Shown: piece after piece, positions 1-9,903 of the stretch | Position numbering within the stretch: position 1 is the stretch's first letter | Layout of the letters: each line of letters opens with the position of its first letter | DNA from: Lachnoclostridium sp. An138 | Lineage (GTDB): Bacteria > Bacillota > Clostridia > Lachnospirales > Lachnospiraceae | DNA: 64,000 nucleotides | Assembly: GCF_002160765.1 (NCBI RefSeq) | Contig: NZ_NFLF01000008.1 | Coordinates: 1 to 64,000 of the forward strand | Reading direction: 5' to 3' | Program-made: the position numbers and the translations under genes | The notes under the pieces: model-generated | What the model was told of the DNA's origin: nothing | What the model saw: the letters and a program-made list of their open reading frames with translations, nothing else | Database searches by the model: none

Positions 1-98
1 TAGTGTGAAAGAAAGTAGAGGCCAGCCGAAAAATGGCGCACTGAAACAAGCTATTGAAAAATAGCCATTTGAAACAAGGTTGATTTTGTTGAGATATG

Positions 99-1361
99 CT
101 AAGAAGCAAGCAAGGGTTCTTTTATAATTCCCTCGGCAATTAAAAGTTTCATAGCCTGTTTGACAGCCTTTTCCTTCTGCTTATTTTTCAGGGGTTCAGG
201 CATATCAATCTTGTATAGGTCGGTTGGATTCCAGGCTTCTCCCGTAGACAGCATATGGTAGACAGCGGTAAGGATCATCCGGGCGACCGCAATGATGGCA
301 CGCTTCTTACCACGGCGTTTCATGATGCGTTCATATTTGGCTTTGTAGTAAGGAGATTTGTTGGATTTCACGGCTGCATGGGCAGCTTGTACCAATGCAG
401 GTTTGAGGTAGACGCCGGCACGTGTGATCCGAACAGATTTCTTCTTACCGGCTGACTCATTATTACCGGGAGTCAGGCCAGCCCAGCAGCATAAACGTTT
501 GGGATTGGAAAACTGTGTCATATCCGTACCAATCTCAGAGATAATTGTGATCGCACTGCTGCGGTCTATTCCGGGAATGGTACAAAGTAACTGGACAGCA
601 TTTTCATAAGGTTCCACCAACGAATCAATCATAGAGTCTATATCTGAAATCATAGATGTGATATAATCTATATGTGCGTGGACAAGGCGCATGCGGTATT
701 TTTGGGCATCAGTCATCTGATAACCCTCGATAGACTCAATGACACTCTCAGACTTCTTCTTGAGCGAACGAAGCAGTCTGGAGGATATTTCTTCGTGGTT
801 GATGGAATTGTCGGACTGTTTGAGAAGGTAATCTATCACAGAGGTGGCTGATTTCCCGAAAATATCGGAAACAACCGAATCTAATGCGACATTGCAGATG
901 GTAAGCGCATTCTGAAAACGATTTTTCTCACTGCTTTTGCAGGAAGTCAGTTTATACCGGTATCGCGTAAACTCTCTGAGGATACGGATTGGTTTGCACG
1001 GTATATAGCTTCCCGGCACAAGCCCCAGTCTGAACAGATCCCCAATCCATTTGGAATCCTTGGTATCGTCCTTGTTCCCTTTAACAGCCTTTACCCATTT
1101 GGGGTTGGCGATGGTAACGTTGATTTCGTCCTCCAAAAGGTTGAACACAGGAACCCAATATTTACCGGTAGATTCCATACAGACATCACGACAGGAATTA
1201 TCCAGCAGCCACTTTTTAAACTCGAGAATGGAATTGTTAAAGGTGGAGAAGCGTTTCTTCTGATAAGAAGGCTGAACTCCGGAAGTAGTTTTAATGATGG
1301 TGGCAACGAGAAACGATTTGTGGACATCAACGCCACAGCAGGTTTGATAAACAACTTTCAC
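99..1361 (-). CDS. IS110-family transposase
   Basis: This is a DEDD-type recombinase of the IS110 family, which excises and inserts its element using a bridge RNA in characterised members. Visible motifs from the N-terminus are GVDVHK (Asp12), CMESTGKYW (Glu63) and NKDDTKD (Asp99/Asp102), the acidic RuvC-like centre. The C-terminal half has an IPGIDRSSA helix-hairpin-helix, a CWAGLTPGNNESAGKK segment carrying the expected serine, and an ITRAG motif. At 420 aa it is full length for the family. I chose the GTG at 1361 because AAGGAGC lies just upstream; an in-frame ATG at 1424 would add 21 unlike residues. It sits directly beside a truncated peptidase gene. IS110 elements lack clear terminal inverted repeats, so exact ends are not visible. 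Confidence 0.93.
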   Translation of the reverse strand: MKVVYQTCCGVDVHKSFLVATIIKTTSGVQPSYQKKRFSTFNNSILEFKKWLLDNSCRDVCMESTGKYWVPVFNLLEDEINVTIANPKWVKAVKGNKDDTKDSKWIGDLFRLGLVPGSYIPCKPIRILREFTRYRYKLTSCKSSEKNRFQNALTICNVALDSVVSDIFGKSATSVIDYLLKQSDNSINHEEISSRLLRSLKKKSESVIESIEGYQMTDAQKYRMRLVHAHIDYITSMISDIDSMIDSLVEPYENAVQLLCTIPGIDRSSAITIISEIGTDMTQFSNPKRLCCWAGLTPGNNESAGKKKSVRITRAGVYLKPALVQAAHAAVKSNKSPYYKAKYERIMKRRGKKRAIIAVARMILTAVYHMLSTGEAWNPTDLYKIDMPEPLKNKQKEKAVKQAMKLLIAEGIIKEPLLAS

Positions 1362-1617
1362 AGGCAAAGCTCCTTTCTGAAAAATGGAGAGAAGCCATTG
1401 ACTGTTCCACCACACAATTAACAAGAGCTAAAACAATTCTTAGTGTACGGTCTTTGGAGATCCACTTATTTGTGCTTGAAGGTAGAACTTACACTGATTT
1501 TTATGCTGTCTAAAACGAGAGAGTTTTTACGACTCCTCCCCTCGTGCTTTGTAGTATAGCTTCTCGCTTTTAGTATAAGGCAAAACGTGGAGAAAGTCGA
1601 AACTTTCATTACTATTT
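1362..1617 (-). ncRNA. possible IS110 non-coding end / bridge-RNA region
   Basis: This non-coding stretch lies 5' of the transposase and runs up to the truncated peptidase. In IS110-type elements the bridge RNA is transcribed from the non-coding end next to the transposase start, so this is where it would be expected. I see short repeats and possible stems but cannot draw the two-loop bridge fold by eye. The exact element end is unknown and probably lies between about 1560 and 1640. The assignment is inference from family knowledge. Confidence 0.3.
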
Positions 1618-4600
1618 GTGCCGCCAACTGAAAGGCGGCGGAATGGAGATTTTTATGAAGAAACGCTGGGATTTGACAGCGCAGTCTGGGATCTGGAGTT
1701 TCTCTCTTATGGGAAAAAGCCGAATCTGCATGCCGCCCCGGTGGAGGAGAATCAGCTTGCCATACCGAATTACGGGGGCTTAAGACGAAACGAGGACTAC
1801 AGGCCGGATCGGGAGCCTGCATATGCCAATATGGCAAAGCTGATGCCATTTGCCGATACCGGTGTGTGGGTAGCTTCCGGAAATGCTCTTTCGGAGGGAG
1901 ACGCTCTTGCCGTAAAAGAGATTCAGTATATTCTGCCTCTGGATGGAGAAGGAAAACTGGTGACGGGAATACGCAGAGACACGGCAGGTCAGATTCAGAA
2001 AATCCGTCTGGTGTTTGCGGATGAGAAGATGCGGGAATATCCTGTATTTTACCGGGAGCTTACCGGAAACCTGATAGCTTCTTACGGAGTAGAAGGGACG
2101 GGGCTGGAGTATCAGTTCCGCCGCTACGCGGTTTCCGCCGATGGAGCGGCAGCCAGCCGGGCTGCGGAGATCGCGTCAGGCTATGATTATACGGCAGATC
2201 TGGCAGTCCTTACTGACGAGGAGGAAAGCCGCCTGTACACAGATTATTATAATGAGACTGTGAGAAAAAAGCTGGAAAGTCTGGCGGAAAAGCTGGCTGC
2301 CAGCCAGGAGGAATATCCCTTTTACAGTGAGCATCCGGCAGTTCAGGCCCTGGCAGAAGAGAGGCTTCTTTCGGAGACTGGCCTGAAAAGAATCCTGTAT
2401 GCCTATAATTATTATGACAAATGGTATCGCATCGACTACAATGGTGTCATTTTAAGTGATCTTCTGTTTTTCAACGGAGATCTGATGGCGGAGGGTTTGA
2501 CGGCGGCAGAGCTGACGGACCGGCTGCTTTCCGCTTCCCAGGCCCAGCGGGAGACAACAGGAACCGTGGCCTTTTACAATCATGCGCTGAAAAATGATAC
2601 AGGCAAAGAACTGATGGCTTTTCTGGGGGATCTGTCCCTGACTGTGGCGGGCTATGACAATCCAAACGACTGGTTTGCTGACAATTTTGACGGAATTCTG
2701 TTTGAACAGAAAGGATATGAGACGGATCGGCTCCGCTACCGGATCTGGGACATCTTAAGCGGACTGGCAGAGAACAGGAAGACTCTTGTGCTTCCGATTC
2801 TCACGGCGCCCCAGGAGGACATGTACCTGGTATCTATGCCTTCCCAGCTGATGCTGGGCAGCATGAACCGTTATCAGACTTATCTGAATAAGGATGGAAA
2901 TGAGAGAGCGCGTATGCGTACATTGATCGAAGAGTACGCGGGAAGCATGGGATTGTTTTATGGGATTTCTGCCCGGTGGAGACAGGATTCCGCAGAAATT
3001 CTGAACAGTTTTGTGGATATACAGTTTGACACCAGAATCCATTTCCCGGCAAGCGACAAGGCGGCAGCGGGGGAACAGAAAAAGGGAGAGACGACGGACC
3101 CGGTGATCAAATGGGTGTACGAAGCTGCAGGCACCTGGAGCGGCATCAATGGCAGCGCGGCTTATGCGACCGGAGCGGAGGTACACTGGATGCAGTATGC
3201 GGCGCTGGGACTCGATTTTTATTTCTTCAGCCATGAGACAGCCCACAACCAGGACGGTAAATATTTCTATGCCGGAGAGGGAAGAAGAAGAGGCACAGGC
3301 GCAGAGGCCCATGCGGACGGGAATATTACCCAGGAGATGAAGGATGGGAATATGGTATTTAATATCTCGAAGATCTGTGATATCGGAACCGAGATGACGA
3401 ATAACTTCAGTTATGAAAGAATCGATTCGGCTGAAAAGCTTAAGAGCTACTACGAGGAAATGTTTGAGACGGGTTATGTGCTGGATTACCTTGCGGCCCA
3501 GGCGTTTCTGGAACTGGAACCGGAGCAGCAGGCGGCAGTGGCGGTGCAGGCCGAGCATACGCCCGGCGGTACAGATTCCTTTTCTACAGAGTACAGGAGG
3601 CTGACTGCGGAAGATTTCAGAAATATGAAGCTGGAGAATATGGACGATCTCTGGGAGAACCGGATCGGCATCCGCAATCCGGAGATCGTTGCCACCGCCA
3701 CATCGGGAAGCTATGGATTTGAATCTTTCTACTGGATGAACTGGTATCAGTCTCACAATGACAGCGGTTCTCCGGACTCCCATTCCTTTAAACGCCTGGG
3801 GCAGGAGATGCTGGGTATCGGAGGTTATGAAGATGGTTATATGGTATACATGTCGTTACTCAGTGAGAATGATCTGGACGCGCTGCGGAAAATTACAGGC
3901 ATTGATACAATTACCTGGAAAGATTATAAAATGAAGCGCTATGAGAATGCGGCGCAAAAGCTGGATGAGATCCCGTACTTTGACAGCGGTGAAGTGATAA
4001 GGATGTTTAAGGAGGCCTTTGAAGCCGACAGCCGGAATGGCAGGCTGAGTCAGAGCATCGATTTGAAACGGACTCTTTTCGGCATTGTGAAGCGGGCGAC
4101 AGGAGACTTCAGCGATGGCGGCATCTATGAAAGTCCGTCAGTAACAGCAGTATCCTCGGCGGAACAGCTCGTAGAGCTTGCGGCCCGGAACCCGTACGGT
4201 TTTTACCGTCTGGAAAACGATCTTGATTTCAGCGGAATCCAGGCGGACGGGGGAAGCTATATTCCCGGACGTTTTATCGGGGTCATCGATGGCGGCGGCT
4301 TCCGCGTGTCAGGGCTGGCGCAGCCCCTGTTCGGGGATCTGCAGTACGCGATGATCAGAAATCTGAGCTTTTCAGAGACGGCAGCCGAAACAGAACTGCA
4401 GGATCTGCTGGCTGTGAAAACCAAAAGGACAGTGACCGAGAACCTGGTTGTGGAACATGATGTTCTGCTGGAAGAGCAGGCAGAAGAACCGGTGGAAGAT
4501 ATGGAGCAGGCAGAAGACCAGACAGAGGAAAGTAGGCCAGAGAATGGCCAGGTTGAGGAAGGCCAGACAGGAGAAAGTAGGCCAGAGAATGACCAGATAG

Positions 4601-4797
4601 AAAACGGCCAGACAGGAGGCAGCCAGACAGAAGGCGGTCTGCCTGAGGAACGCCCGGAAGGAGTGCCGGAAGCTCCGAATGAAGAGGAGGATGAAGACGC
4701 GGAAACACCAAATGAAGAGGAGGATGAAGATGCAGAAATACCGAATGAAGAGAATCCGGACGAGCCGGACAACAGTACAGATAATATGGCAGTATAG
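1618..4797 (+). pseudogene. N-terminally truncated M26 zinc metallopeptidase
   Basis: This is the C-terminal catalytic half of an IgA1-protease/ZmpB-like (M26) surface peptidase. The zinc site is HETAH at residues 539-543, with Glu 20 residues further on in the typical GRRRGTGAE context. The protein starts abruptly at DFYEETLGF-x3-VWD, which in M26 proteins is the junction between the GLUG repeats and the catalytic domain. Signal peptide, anchor and N-terminal domain are therefore missing, while family members are usually far longer. The frame is open upstream only to a stop at 1576, and the GTG at 1618 is a nominal start. The IS110 element lies immediately upstream, so insertion or deletion there is the likely cause. 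The C-terminus has one GLUG-like repeat (NPYGFYRLENDLDFSGI) and a long acidic repeat tail without LPxTG. It may be silent or make an unexported fragment. Confidence 0.75.
4675..4755 (+). repeat. 33-bp in-frame tandem repeat, acidic tail
   Basis: There are two full 33-bp units (4675-4707 and 4708-4740) plus a partial third, encoding PNEEEDEDAET/I. They follow a looser SRPENGQ/GQTGES repeat from about 4530. The repeats lie in the C-terminal tail of the truncated peptidase and probably vary in copy number. Confidence 0.85.
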
Positions 4798-4877
4798 AGA
4801 GTATAGAGATTATAGACAGTACAGACGGCGCAGAAGAAAAGCAGGGATAGAAAAAGGAATAGAAATTCTGGAGTACA

Positions 4878-4910
4878 GCAGGAGCCGGCGGCATAGCCGC
4901 CGGCTCCTGC
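4878..4910 (+). terminator. strong hairpin after the peptidase gene
   Basis: Perfect 15-bp GC-rich arms (GCAGGAGCCGGCGGC) enclose a 3-nt loop about 80 bp downstream of the stop. No T-run follows on either strand, so it may be an RNA-stabilising or bidirectional structure rather than a classic intrinsic terminator. Confidence 0.55.
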
Positions 4911-4967
4911 GTCTGGTCTGATAGTGACAGCTTAGAGATTAAAGCCCTATTTCAGAGAGCAGTTTTT

Positions 4968-4993
4968 ACAGGTCCCAGCCTGTTTTATTTTTG
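4968..4993 (+). terminator. weak intrinsic terminator
   Basis: A short hairpin ACAGG-6 nt-CCTGT is followed by a T-rich run (TTTATTTTTG). It is oriented to stop plus-strand transcripts coming from the peptidase before they enter the convergent HD-GYP gene. Confidence 0.45.
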
Positions 4994-5008
4994 TTTTATT
5001 TCAGGCTT

Positions 5009-7531
5009 CTATTTTCCTCCGGCAGCTTCGCCTGCCATCAGGATTCTTCCTTCCCGCATGCCCCGTACAAAGACCGGCACCAGGCGGGGATCGAACTGTT
5101 TCCCGGCTTCCTCTTCCAGAATCTCCAGGGCGCGTTCCTTCGGGATGACATCCTTATAGCAGCGCTTGGTGGTCATCGCGTCAAAGGAATCTGCGATACA
5201 TAAGATCCGGGCGGAGAGAGGAATATTCTCGCCGGCGATCCGTCTCGGATAGCCTTTTCCGTCATACCGCTCGTGATGGCCGATGACGGCAGGAATTACA
5301 TAGTCCAGAGACGGCAGATGGCGGATGATTCCGATGGACGCCTCCACATGTCCCTTGATGGTTTCATATTCTTCTTCAGTCAGTTTCCCTGTCTTATTCA
5401 GGATGGCCTCGGAAATTCCGATCTTGCCTACATCGTGGAGAAGCGCGGCCTGACGGATGATTTCCCTTATGTCGGAATTCAGGTTCAGCTCCCGGGCCAG
5501 GCTGGTGGCGTAGTAGGCTACGTTGTTGGAGTGGCTGAAGGTATAATGGTCTTTCACATCGATGGCGGCAGTCAGGGCGTAGATGGTAGATTCATATTCT
5601 TTGTAAATATTTCTGTGATCTGTCACATCTTCCCGGACAGAGTTTTCCCGGAGGATGGTGTCGAAGATCTTGATCCCGTTCTTCCCGGTCCGCTTGACGT
5701 GATTCACGGCCATATCCGCATTGTCCAGCAGCTCCTTCGCAGTCTTTGCCGCATAGGGGGCGGCGCTGATTCCTACGCTTACGGTCAGCACCTTCAGCTT
5801 GTAATCCACCGTCGTATCTGTCATCTGGAAGATCTGGCGCTGGATGGATTTAACCAGATTCTGGGCGGAAAATACATCGTATTTAGGCAGCAGGACCGCA
5901 AACTCCTTTCCGCTGTACCGGGCTGCATAGCCGCTGTCTCCCACGCTGCTTTTGATGATTTCCGCAATTCTGCGCAGGGCATTGTCGCCGGCCTGGGTTC
6001 CATACAGCTGGTTGTAGAGCTTGAAGTCGTCGATATTGATGATGGCCAGGGCCAGAGAGCCCTCCTGGTTTGCTTCGAACTCCTGGTTTAGAACCTCGAA
6101 AAAATATTTCCGGTTCAGAAGTTTAGTCAGTTCGTCGGTCCGTGCCTCATAACAGGCCGTCTCGTAGAGACGGGCATTTTTGATAGCGATGGAGGCGCTG
6201 GAAGCGATGGTCAGCGTCATGTCCATGTCGGTTCGGCTGAGCTTCCGGTTTCCCGGCGGATTGGACAGCAGAATGATTCCCACGACCTTCTCCTTGTCCC
6301 GCAGTCCCACGCAGGCTTCGATTCTCAGGTCCAGCAGATTCCGCTTTTCTGTCTCCCACATGGATTTGTAATCGATCATGGTCCTGAATTCCCTCATGAG
6401 AATTCCTTCGTTCCGTTCAAGAATCCGGATCAGTGGATTGTCCTTCCGAATCGTAAAAGACAGATCGTTCAGCGGCTGGTTGCTGTATCGGGCCTGATAA
6501 TCACCGCTGCCATGTTCCTGAATACAGATATAGATGTTCGAGGATTCCACGGTCTCATGAATAATATCTACGGTCTCGGCCAGAATCTCATCCAGGTGCA
6601 GGCTTCTGGCCACCTGATTGTTGTATTTTCTTATCTTTTCTGTCTGACGCTCTTCTTCCCGGACAAACAGGTTTTCAATGATTTTCCGCCACAGGAATAC
6701 CAGCAGACAGAAGGTGAGCAGAAACAGGACGGCAAAAATCAGAATGGTATATTCTCTGGCCATGGGAAAGCTGCTGGAAATGCGGCCTGAGATGTATGGC
6801 ATCAGATTGTAGTACAGCAGGAAAGTCAGAAGTATTCCCATTCCATAGCAGGAGCTTTCCGAGGCCAGCAGCTTCAGCTGAAACAGGCGCCTGCTTAAGA
6901 GCGCGTAGATCAGGAACAGCGCGTTCACGATTCCCAGTACCAGATCGATGGGAAATCCGCGGAAAACCGGCACAAGCAGAGCCAGGTTTCCGGCAAACAG
7001 GCAGATGATTCCGAGGATGATCGGCTGAAACTGCTTCTTGTACCAGGGATCTTTTCGACAGATATGTACCACATTGACAAAGCAGTGCAGCAGCACCACT
7101 GCCGCTGCGCCGAACAGAAGGGCCACTCTCCAGGTGTAATGGTATTCAAAGGAGGCTTCGCCGTTCTTCAGCACCAGCTCCGGCCATCTGAGAAAGAGTC
7201 CGTCGGGGATATTCAGCAGGAAGAGTCCCAGAAGCAGAATTCCGTACAGGCAGTTGAAAAAGCGTTCCTCCCGGTCCGCGAACGCATTGACGAACAGAAA
7301 ATATGCGTAGGGCATCAGCAGCAGGCCGCCCAGGGATACGTGATACCAGAAAATATAGGACGGATACAGCTGCAGGCGCATAAACGCGGAGCCTGCCGCC
7401 CAGCAGATCATGGTTGCCACCAGAAGCAGAAAATAGTTTACGATTTTCACCTTTTTTGCGGCCAGGAAAGTCAGAAAGATAAAACAGTAGAAAAATAAAG
7501 CAATAATAGAAATATATCCGTAATTTTGCAT
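5009..7531 (-). CDS. membrane GAF-GGDEF-HD-GYP signalling protein
   Basis: This 840-aa protein is probably a cyclic-di-nucleotide phosphodiesterase. Residues 1-215 are about seven hydrophobic helices resembling the membrane sensor of 7TM histidine kinases. A GAF-like region lies around 310-455, a GGDEF-like domain around 460-620 and an HD-GYP domain around 640-830. The HD dyad is H699-D700 in HDVGKIG, with HHERYDGKGYP near 752. The GGDEF signature is SGKEF (540-544), so cyclase activity is unlikely and the domain may sense GTP or dimerise. It is the last gene of a three-gene minus-strand unit, starting 4 bp after the GH3 stop codon. The input signal is unknown. Confidence 0.9.
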   Translation of the reverse strand: MQNYGYISIIALFFYCFIFLTFLAAKKVKIVNYFLLLVATMICWAAGSAFMRLQLYPSYIFWYHVSLGGLLLMPYAYFLFVNAFADREERFFNCLYGILLLGLFLLNIPDGLFLRWPELVLKNGEASFEYHYTWRVALLFGAAAVVLLHCFVNVVHICRKDPWYKKQFQPIILGIICLFAGNLALLVPVFRGFPIDLVLGIVNALFLIYALLSRRLFQLKLLASESSCYGMGILLTFLLYYNLMPYISGRISSSFPMAREYTILIFAVLFLLTFCLLVFLWRKIIENLFVREEERQTEKIRKYNNQVARSLHLDEILAETVDIIHETVESSNIYICIQEHGSGDYQARYSNQPLNDLSFTIRKDNPLIRILERNEGILMREFRTMIDYKSMWETEKRNLLDLRIEACVGLRDKEKVVGIILLSNPPGNRKLSRTDMDMTLTIASSASIAIKNARLYETACYEARTDELTKLLNRKYFFEVLNQEFEANQEGSLALAIINIDDFKLYNQLYGTQAGDNALRRIAEIIKSSVGDSGYAARYSGKEFAVLLPKYDVFSAQNLVKSIQRQIFQMTDTTVDYKLKVLTVSVGISAAPYAAKTAKELLDNADMAVNHVKRTGKNGIKIFDTILRENSVREDVTDHRNIYKEYESTIYALTAAIDVKDHYTFSHSNNVAYYATSLARELNLNSDIREIIRQAALLHDVGKIGISEAILNKTGKLTEEEYETIKGHVEASIGIIRHLPSLDYVIPAVIGHHERYDGKGYPRRIAGENIPLSARILCIADSFDAMTTKRCYKDVIPKERALEILEEEAGKQFDPRLVPVFVRGMREGRILMAGEAAGGK

Positions 7532-7535
7532 AGCC

Positions 7536-9146
7536 TTATCCTTTCTGTTCGTTCTGTAATTCCAGTAATTCTTTCAGTTCATAGGGAGAAGGGTTCATCT
7601 TCCCGATGACTTTTCCCTTTTTATTCCGGTATTTCTCAAAAGTGCCGCACCGCAAAATCGTGACGCATAAGGGGTCCATTCCGAGAATTTTTTTCAGATC
7701 CCGGTAATCCTGATCGATGTATTTGAAATAGGTGGTGAGCAGGCTCTTCATGATGTCTGTGGTCACTGCATGGCTGATCAGAGCGTTCCGCTCGATTTCA
7801 ATATAAAGATGCAGATACGGCCGGTTGTTCTCGTTGTATTCTTTGACGGCGGTCCAGTGGGTGACCGGCTGGCCGGAAAGACTGATGACGCTCTGGATTC
7901 CGTTCTCGGAGATGCGGGTGAAGCCGGCGATATCAATGATATTCGGGACGCGGTCCACATACTCAAACCGGGGAATCCTTGTGTGATCTTCCCGGTTCTG
8001 CAGGCCCACGCAGCGGTAGGTATCACCCACCCGGTATCTGGCGAAGGCTCCTCCTTTGAACAGGGTGATCACGATTTCATATTTTTCCCCAGGCACCACC
8101 TCGTCCATCAGACAGGTTCTGGGCACATAGGACGGGTCCTCCAGGTTTTTCAGCATGTCCTCCTCAGGGATAAACTCATAAAAGCTGGTATCGGGGAAAA
8201 AGTACATGCCGTCTCTGGTCCAGGTCTCCGTCCCCGAGATGGAGGGTTCCGTTCCGGCGAACAGCTCCATGGGTCGGATTCCCCAAAGATCCTCCAGATC
8301 ATCCTTGTAGCACCAGTTGTCAGTTCCAGCCACCATAAAACCTTTCAGGTGGAACAGATCCTTTGGCTTCAGAGGCCGGTTTTCTTTTTTGCATATCCGC
8401 TTTGCTTTCAGAATTCGAAGAAGCATGGAGGGCTTGTATTTGAACAGCTCCTTGAGGCTGATACTGCCCTTCGAGGAAAGGGTGGAGAGACTCTGGCTGA
8501 CCGCGTAGGCGACGCTCCCCAGACCGAAGAAAAATTCCAGATCTTTCTGCATCGCCATCTTAAAGCCGGCCTTGTTCCGTTCGCTGAAGGACATGTTTAC
8601 TGCGTCCTTGACTGCAGGAAGAAACTGGATTCCGATCTCTTCATTCAGGGCGAGAGGAAACAGTCCTGTGGCAAAGGGCAGAGGCGCAAGTCCGTACAGG
8701 AATTTGTCTGTATCTGAGATGTCGAATTTTCCTTTTTCCCGGCTGGTGGACAGGATCAGGCAGGCGATAACGTTGTTTTTGTACACGTCCAGCATGCTTC
8801 TCGTGTACGGCGCCAGCTTGATGGGATGACGTCCGCCTTCCCAGGTAGTCTGAATCCAGATGACCGGGTTGCCCGGCAGTGTATCCGTCCGCTTCTGGAG
8901 AAGAATATCCGCATAATCCTCATAGGTGGTCAGCGGGACCATTTTCCGGAATTCCTCTATGGTCTTCGGCTGTTTTCCTTTTAAAATCGAACGGCCCAGC
9001 TCACAGTTTGACCACAGCTGTATCTGCTCTTCCATCAGCCGGCGCTGTATTTTCATGTAATCTTCTATGGATAGATCCAGAAAACTGCAGTACTGATCCC
9101 ATATTTCCTGGTATTTCCGCTCCTTCAGCATCTCTGAAAGACTCAT
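7536..9146 (-). CDS. GH3-family acyl-adenylase (auxin-responsive GH3-like)
   Basis: This 536-aa protein resembles the GH3 branch of adenylate-forming enzymes, known in plants for joining amino acids to acyl acids such as auxin and jasmonate. Recognisable stretches are the N-terminal helical region with TIEEFRKMVPLTTYEDY, the central FAGTEPSISGTET, and GAFARYRVGDTYRC with FEYVDRVPNIIDIAGFTRISE near the C-terminal lid. The substrate of bacterial homologues is unknown. I chose the ATG at 9146 because a GGAGCAGGGAG ribosome-binding site precedes it. It overlaps the upstream membrane protein gene by 4 bp, indicating translational coupling. A longer in-frame start at 9401 would run through that gene and is rejected. 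Confidence 0.85.
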   Translation of the reverse strand: MSLSEMLKERKYQEIWDQYCSFLDLSIEDYMKIQRRLMEEQIQLWSNCELGRSILKGKQPKTIEEFRKMVPLTTYEDYADILLQKRTDTLPGNPVIWIQTTWEGGRHPIKLAPYTRSMLDVYKNNVIACLILSTSREKGKFDISDTDKFLYGLAPLPFATGLFPLALNEEIGIQFLPAVKDAVNMSFSERNKAGFKMAMQKDLEFFFGLGSVAYAVSQSLSTLSSKGSISLKELFKYKPSMLLRILKAKRICKKENRPLKPKDLFHLKGFMVAGTDNWCYKDDLEDLWGIRPMELFAGTEPSISGTETWTRDGMYFFPDTSFYEFIPEEDMLKNLEDPSYVPRTCLMDEVVPGEKYEIVITLFKGGAFARYRVGDTYRCVGLQNREDHTRIPRFEYVDRVPNIIDIAGFTRISENGIQSVISLSGQPVTHWTAVKEYNENNRPYLHLYIEIERNALISHAVTTDIMKSLLTTYFKYIDQDYRDLKKILGMDPLCVTILRCGTFEKYRNKKGKVIGKMNPSPYELKELLELQNEQKG

Positions 9147-9718
9147 TTTCTCCCTGCTCCTCTCCGGGTATTTCTGCAGTGCAGCAGACTTTTCCTGCTG
9201 GGAATCAGAAAAGGGGTGGATTCCTTGTATTTCCCATAGTTGGAAAAGGTTCTGGGAAAGCTGTACAGATCCTGAAAGAGCACATAGAGAATATCCAGGA
9301 TCACAACCGTTACGGAAAACAGAGTCCCCTCCGGGCTTTTCCACAGTGCTGCCGCACACAGATAAAATCCCCCAAACCATAAAACACCGGGATGCCGACA
9401 CAGAGCATAGACCCCTTCTGTGTAAGCTTCCCGGTATTTACATTCTTCCACATAGGTTGCTTCAAAAGGCAGAGCAAAAAAGAGTGTGTAGACAAGAAGA
9501 CACAGAAAAAAGACGCTTCCTGCCATCCAGATACCGTCAGAAGACGTCTGAAATAATACAGCTTTGTTTTTCCAGAATAAAATACACGTCGCGGCTGCCA
9601 GAAAAAGGGTTCCGGCCATGAAAAGCGCTCTCATCCATCCGGCGATTTTCTTGACGCTGTTATAATCGTAGAGAAAATAACAGATAAATCCGAGGCAGCC
9701 CAAGCCTATAACATACAT
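9143..9718 (-). CDS. RHP-type membrane protein, isoprenylcysteine/phospholipid methyltransferase-like
   Basis: This 191-aa protein has about five transmembrane segments and the motif YALCRHPGVLWFGGF. That motif matches the R-H-P signature of the ICMT/PEMT/NnrU-type integral membrane methyltransferase fold. The usual C-terminal E-E cofactor segment is not clear, so catalysis is uncertain; it could be a relative that has lost methyltransferase activity. It is the first gene of the unit with the GH3 enzyme and HD-GYP protein and overlaps the GH3 start by 4 bp (ATGA). A small-molecule or lipid modification step linked to GH3 adenylation is inference. Confidence 0.65.
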   Translation of the reverse strand: MYVIGLGCLGFICYFLYDYNSVKKIAGWMRALFMAGTLFLAAATCILFWKNKAVLFQTSSDGIWMAGSVFFLCLLVYTLFFALPFEATYVEECKYREAYTEGVYALCRHPGVLWFGGFYLCAAALWKSPEGTLFSVTVVILDILYVLFQDLYSFPRTFSNYGKYKESTPFLIPSRKSLLHCRNTRRGAGRK

Positions 9719-9751
9719 TCTGATACCCTGCCTTATGCATGATTACAAAAT

Positions 9752-9780
9752 ATTTTATCATAGAGGTATGTAAAAAGCAA
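9752..9780 (-). promoter_or_regulatory. candidate promoter of the RHP-GH3-HD-GYP unit
   Basis: Read on the minus strand, TTGCTT (9780-9775) and TAAAAT (9757-9752) are separated by 17 bp and lie about 35 bp upstream of the first gene. It is a reasonable sigma-A-type promoter by sequence only. Confidence 0.5.
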
Positions 9781-9903
9781 TTGAATCTTACGTTTTTAAC
9801 GAATATTAACATACATTTAAAACGAACATAGACAAAAGGAGGTTCTTAAGACGTTACAGTCCGGAAACAAAGAGACGCCTTCAAATGTGCATGTGAGGAA
9901 ATA

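Noticed and set aside
1655-1790. ATGAAGAAACGC start resembling a signal peptide (MKKRW)
   Set aside because: It is out of frame with the peptidase, soon hits a stop, and the same bases encode the conserved FYEETLGF of the M26 protein.
4257-4772. Ser-rich minus-strand open frame
   Set aside because: It is the complement of the acidic repeat tail of the peptidase.
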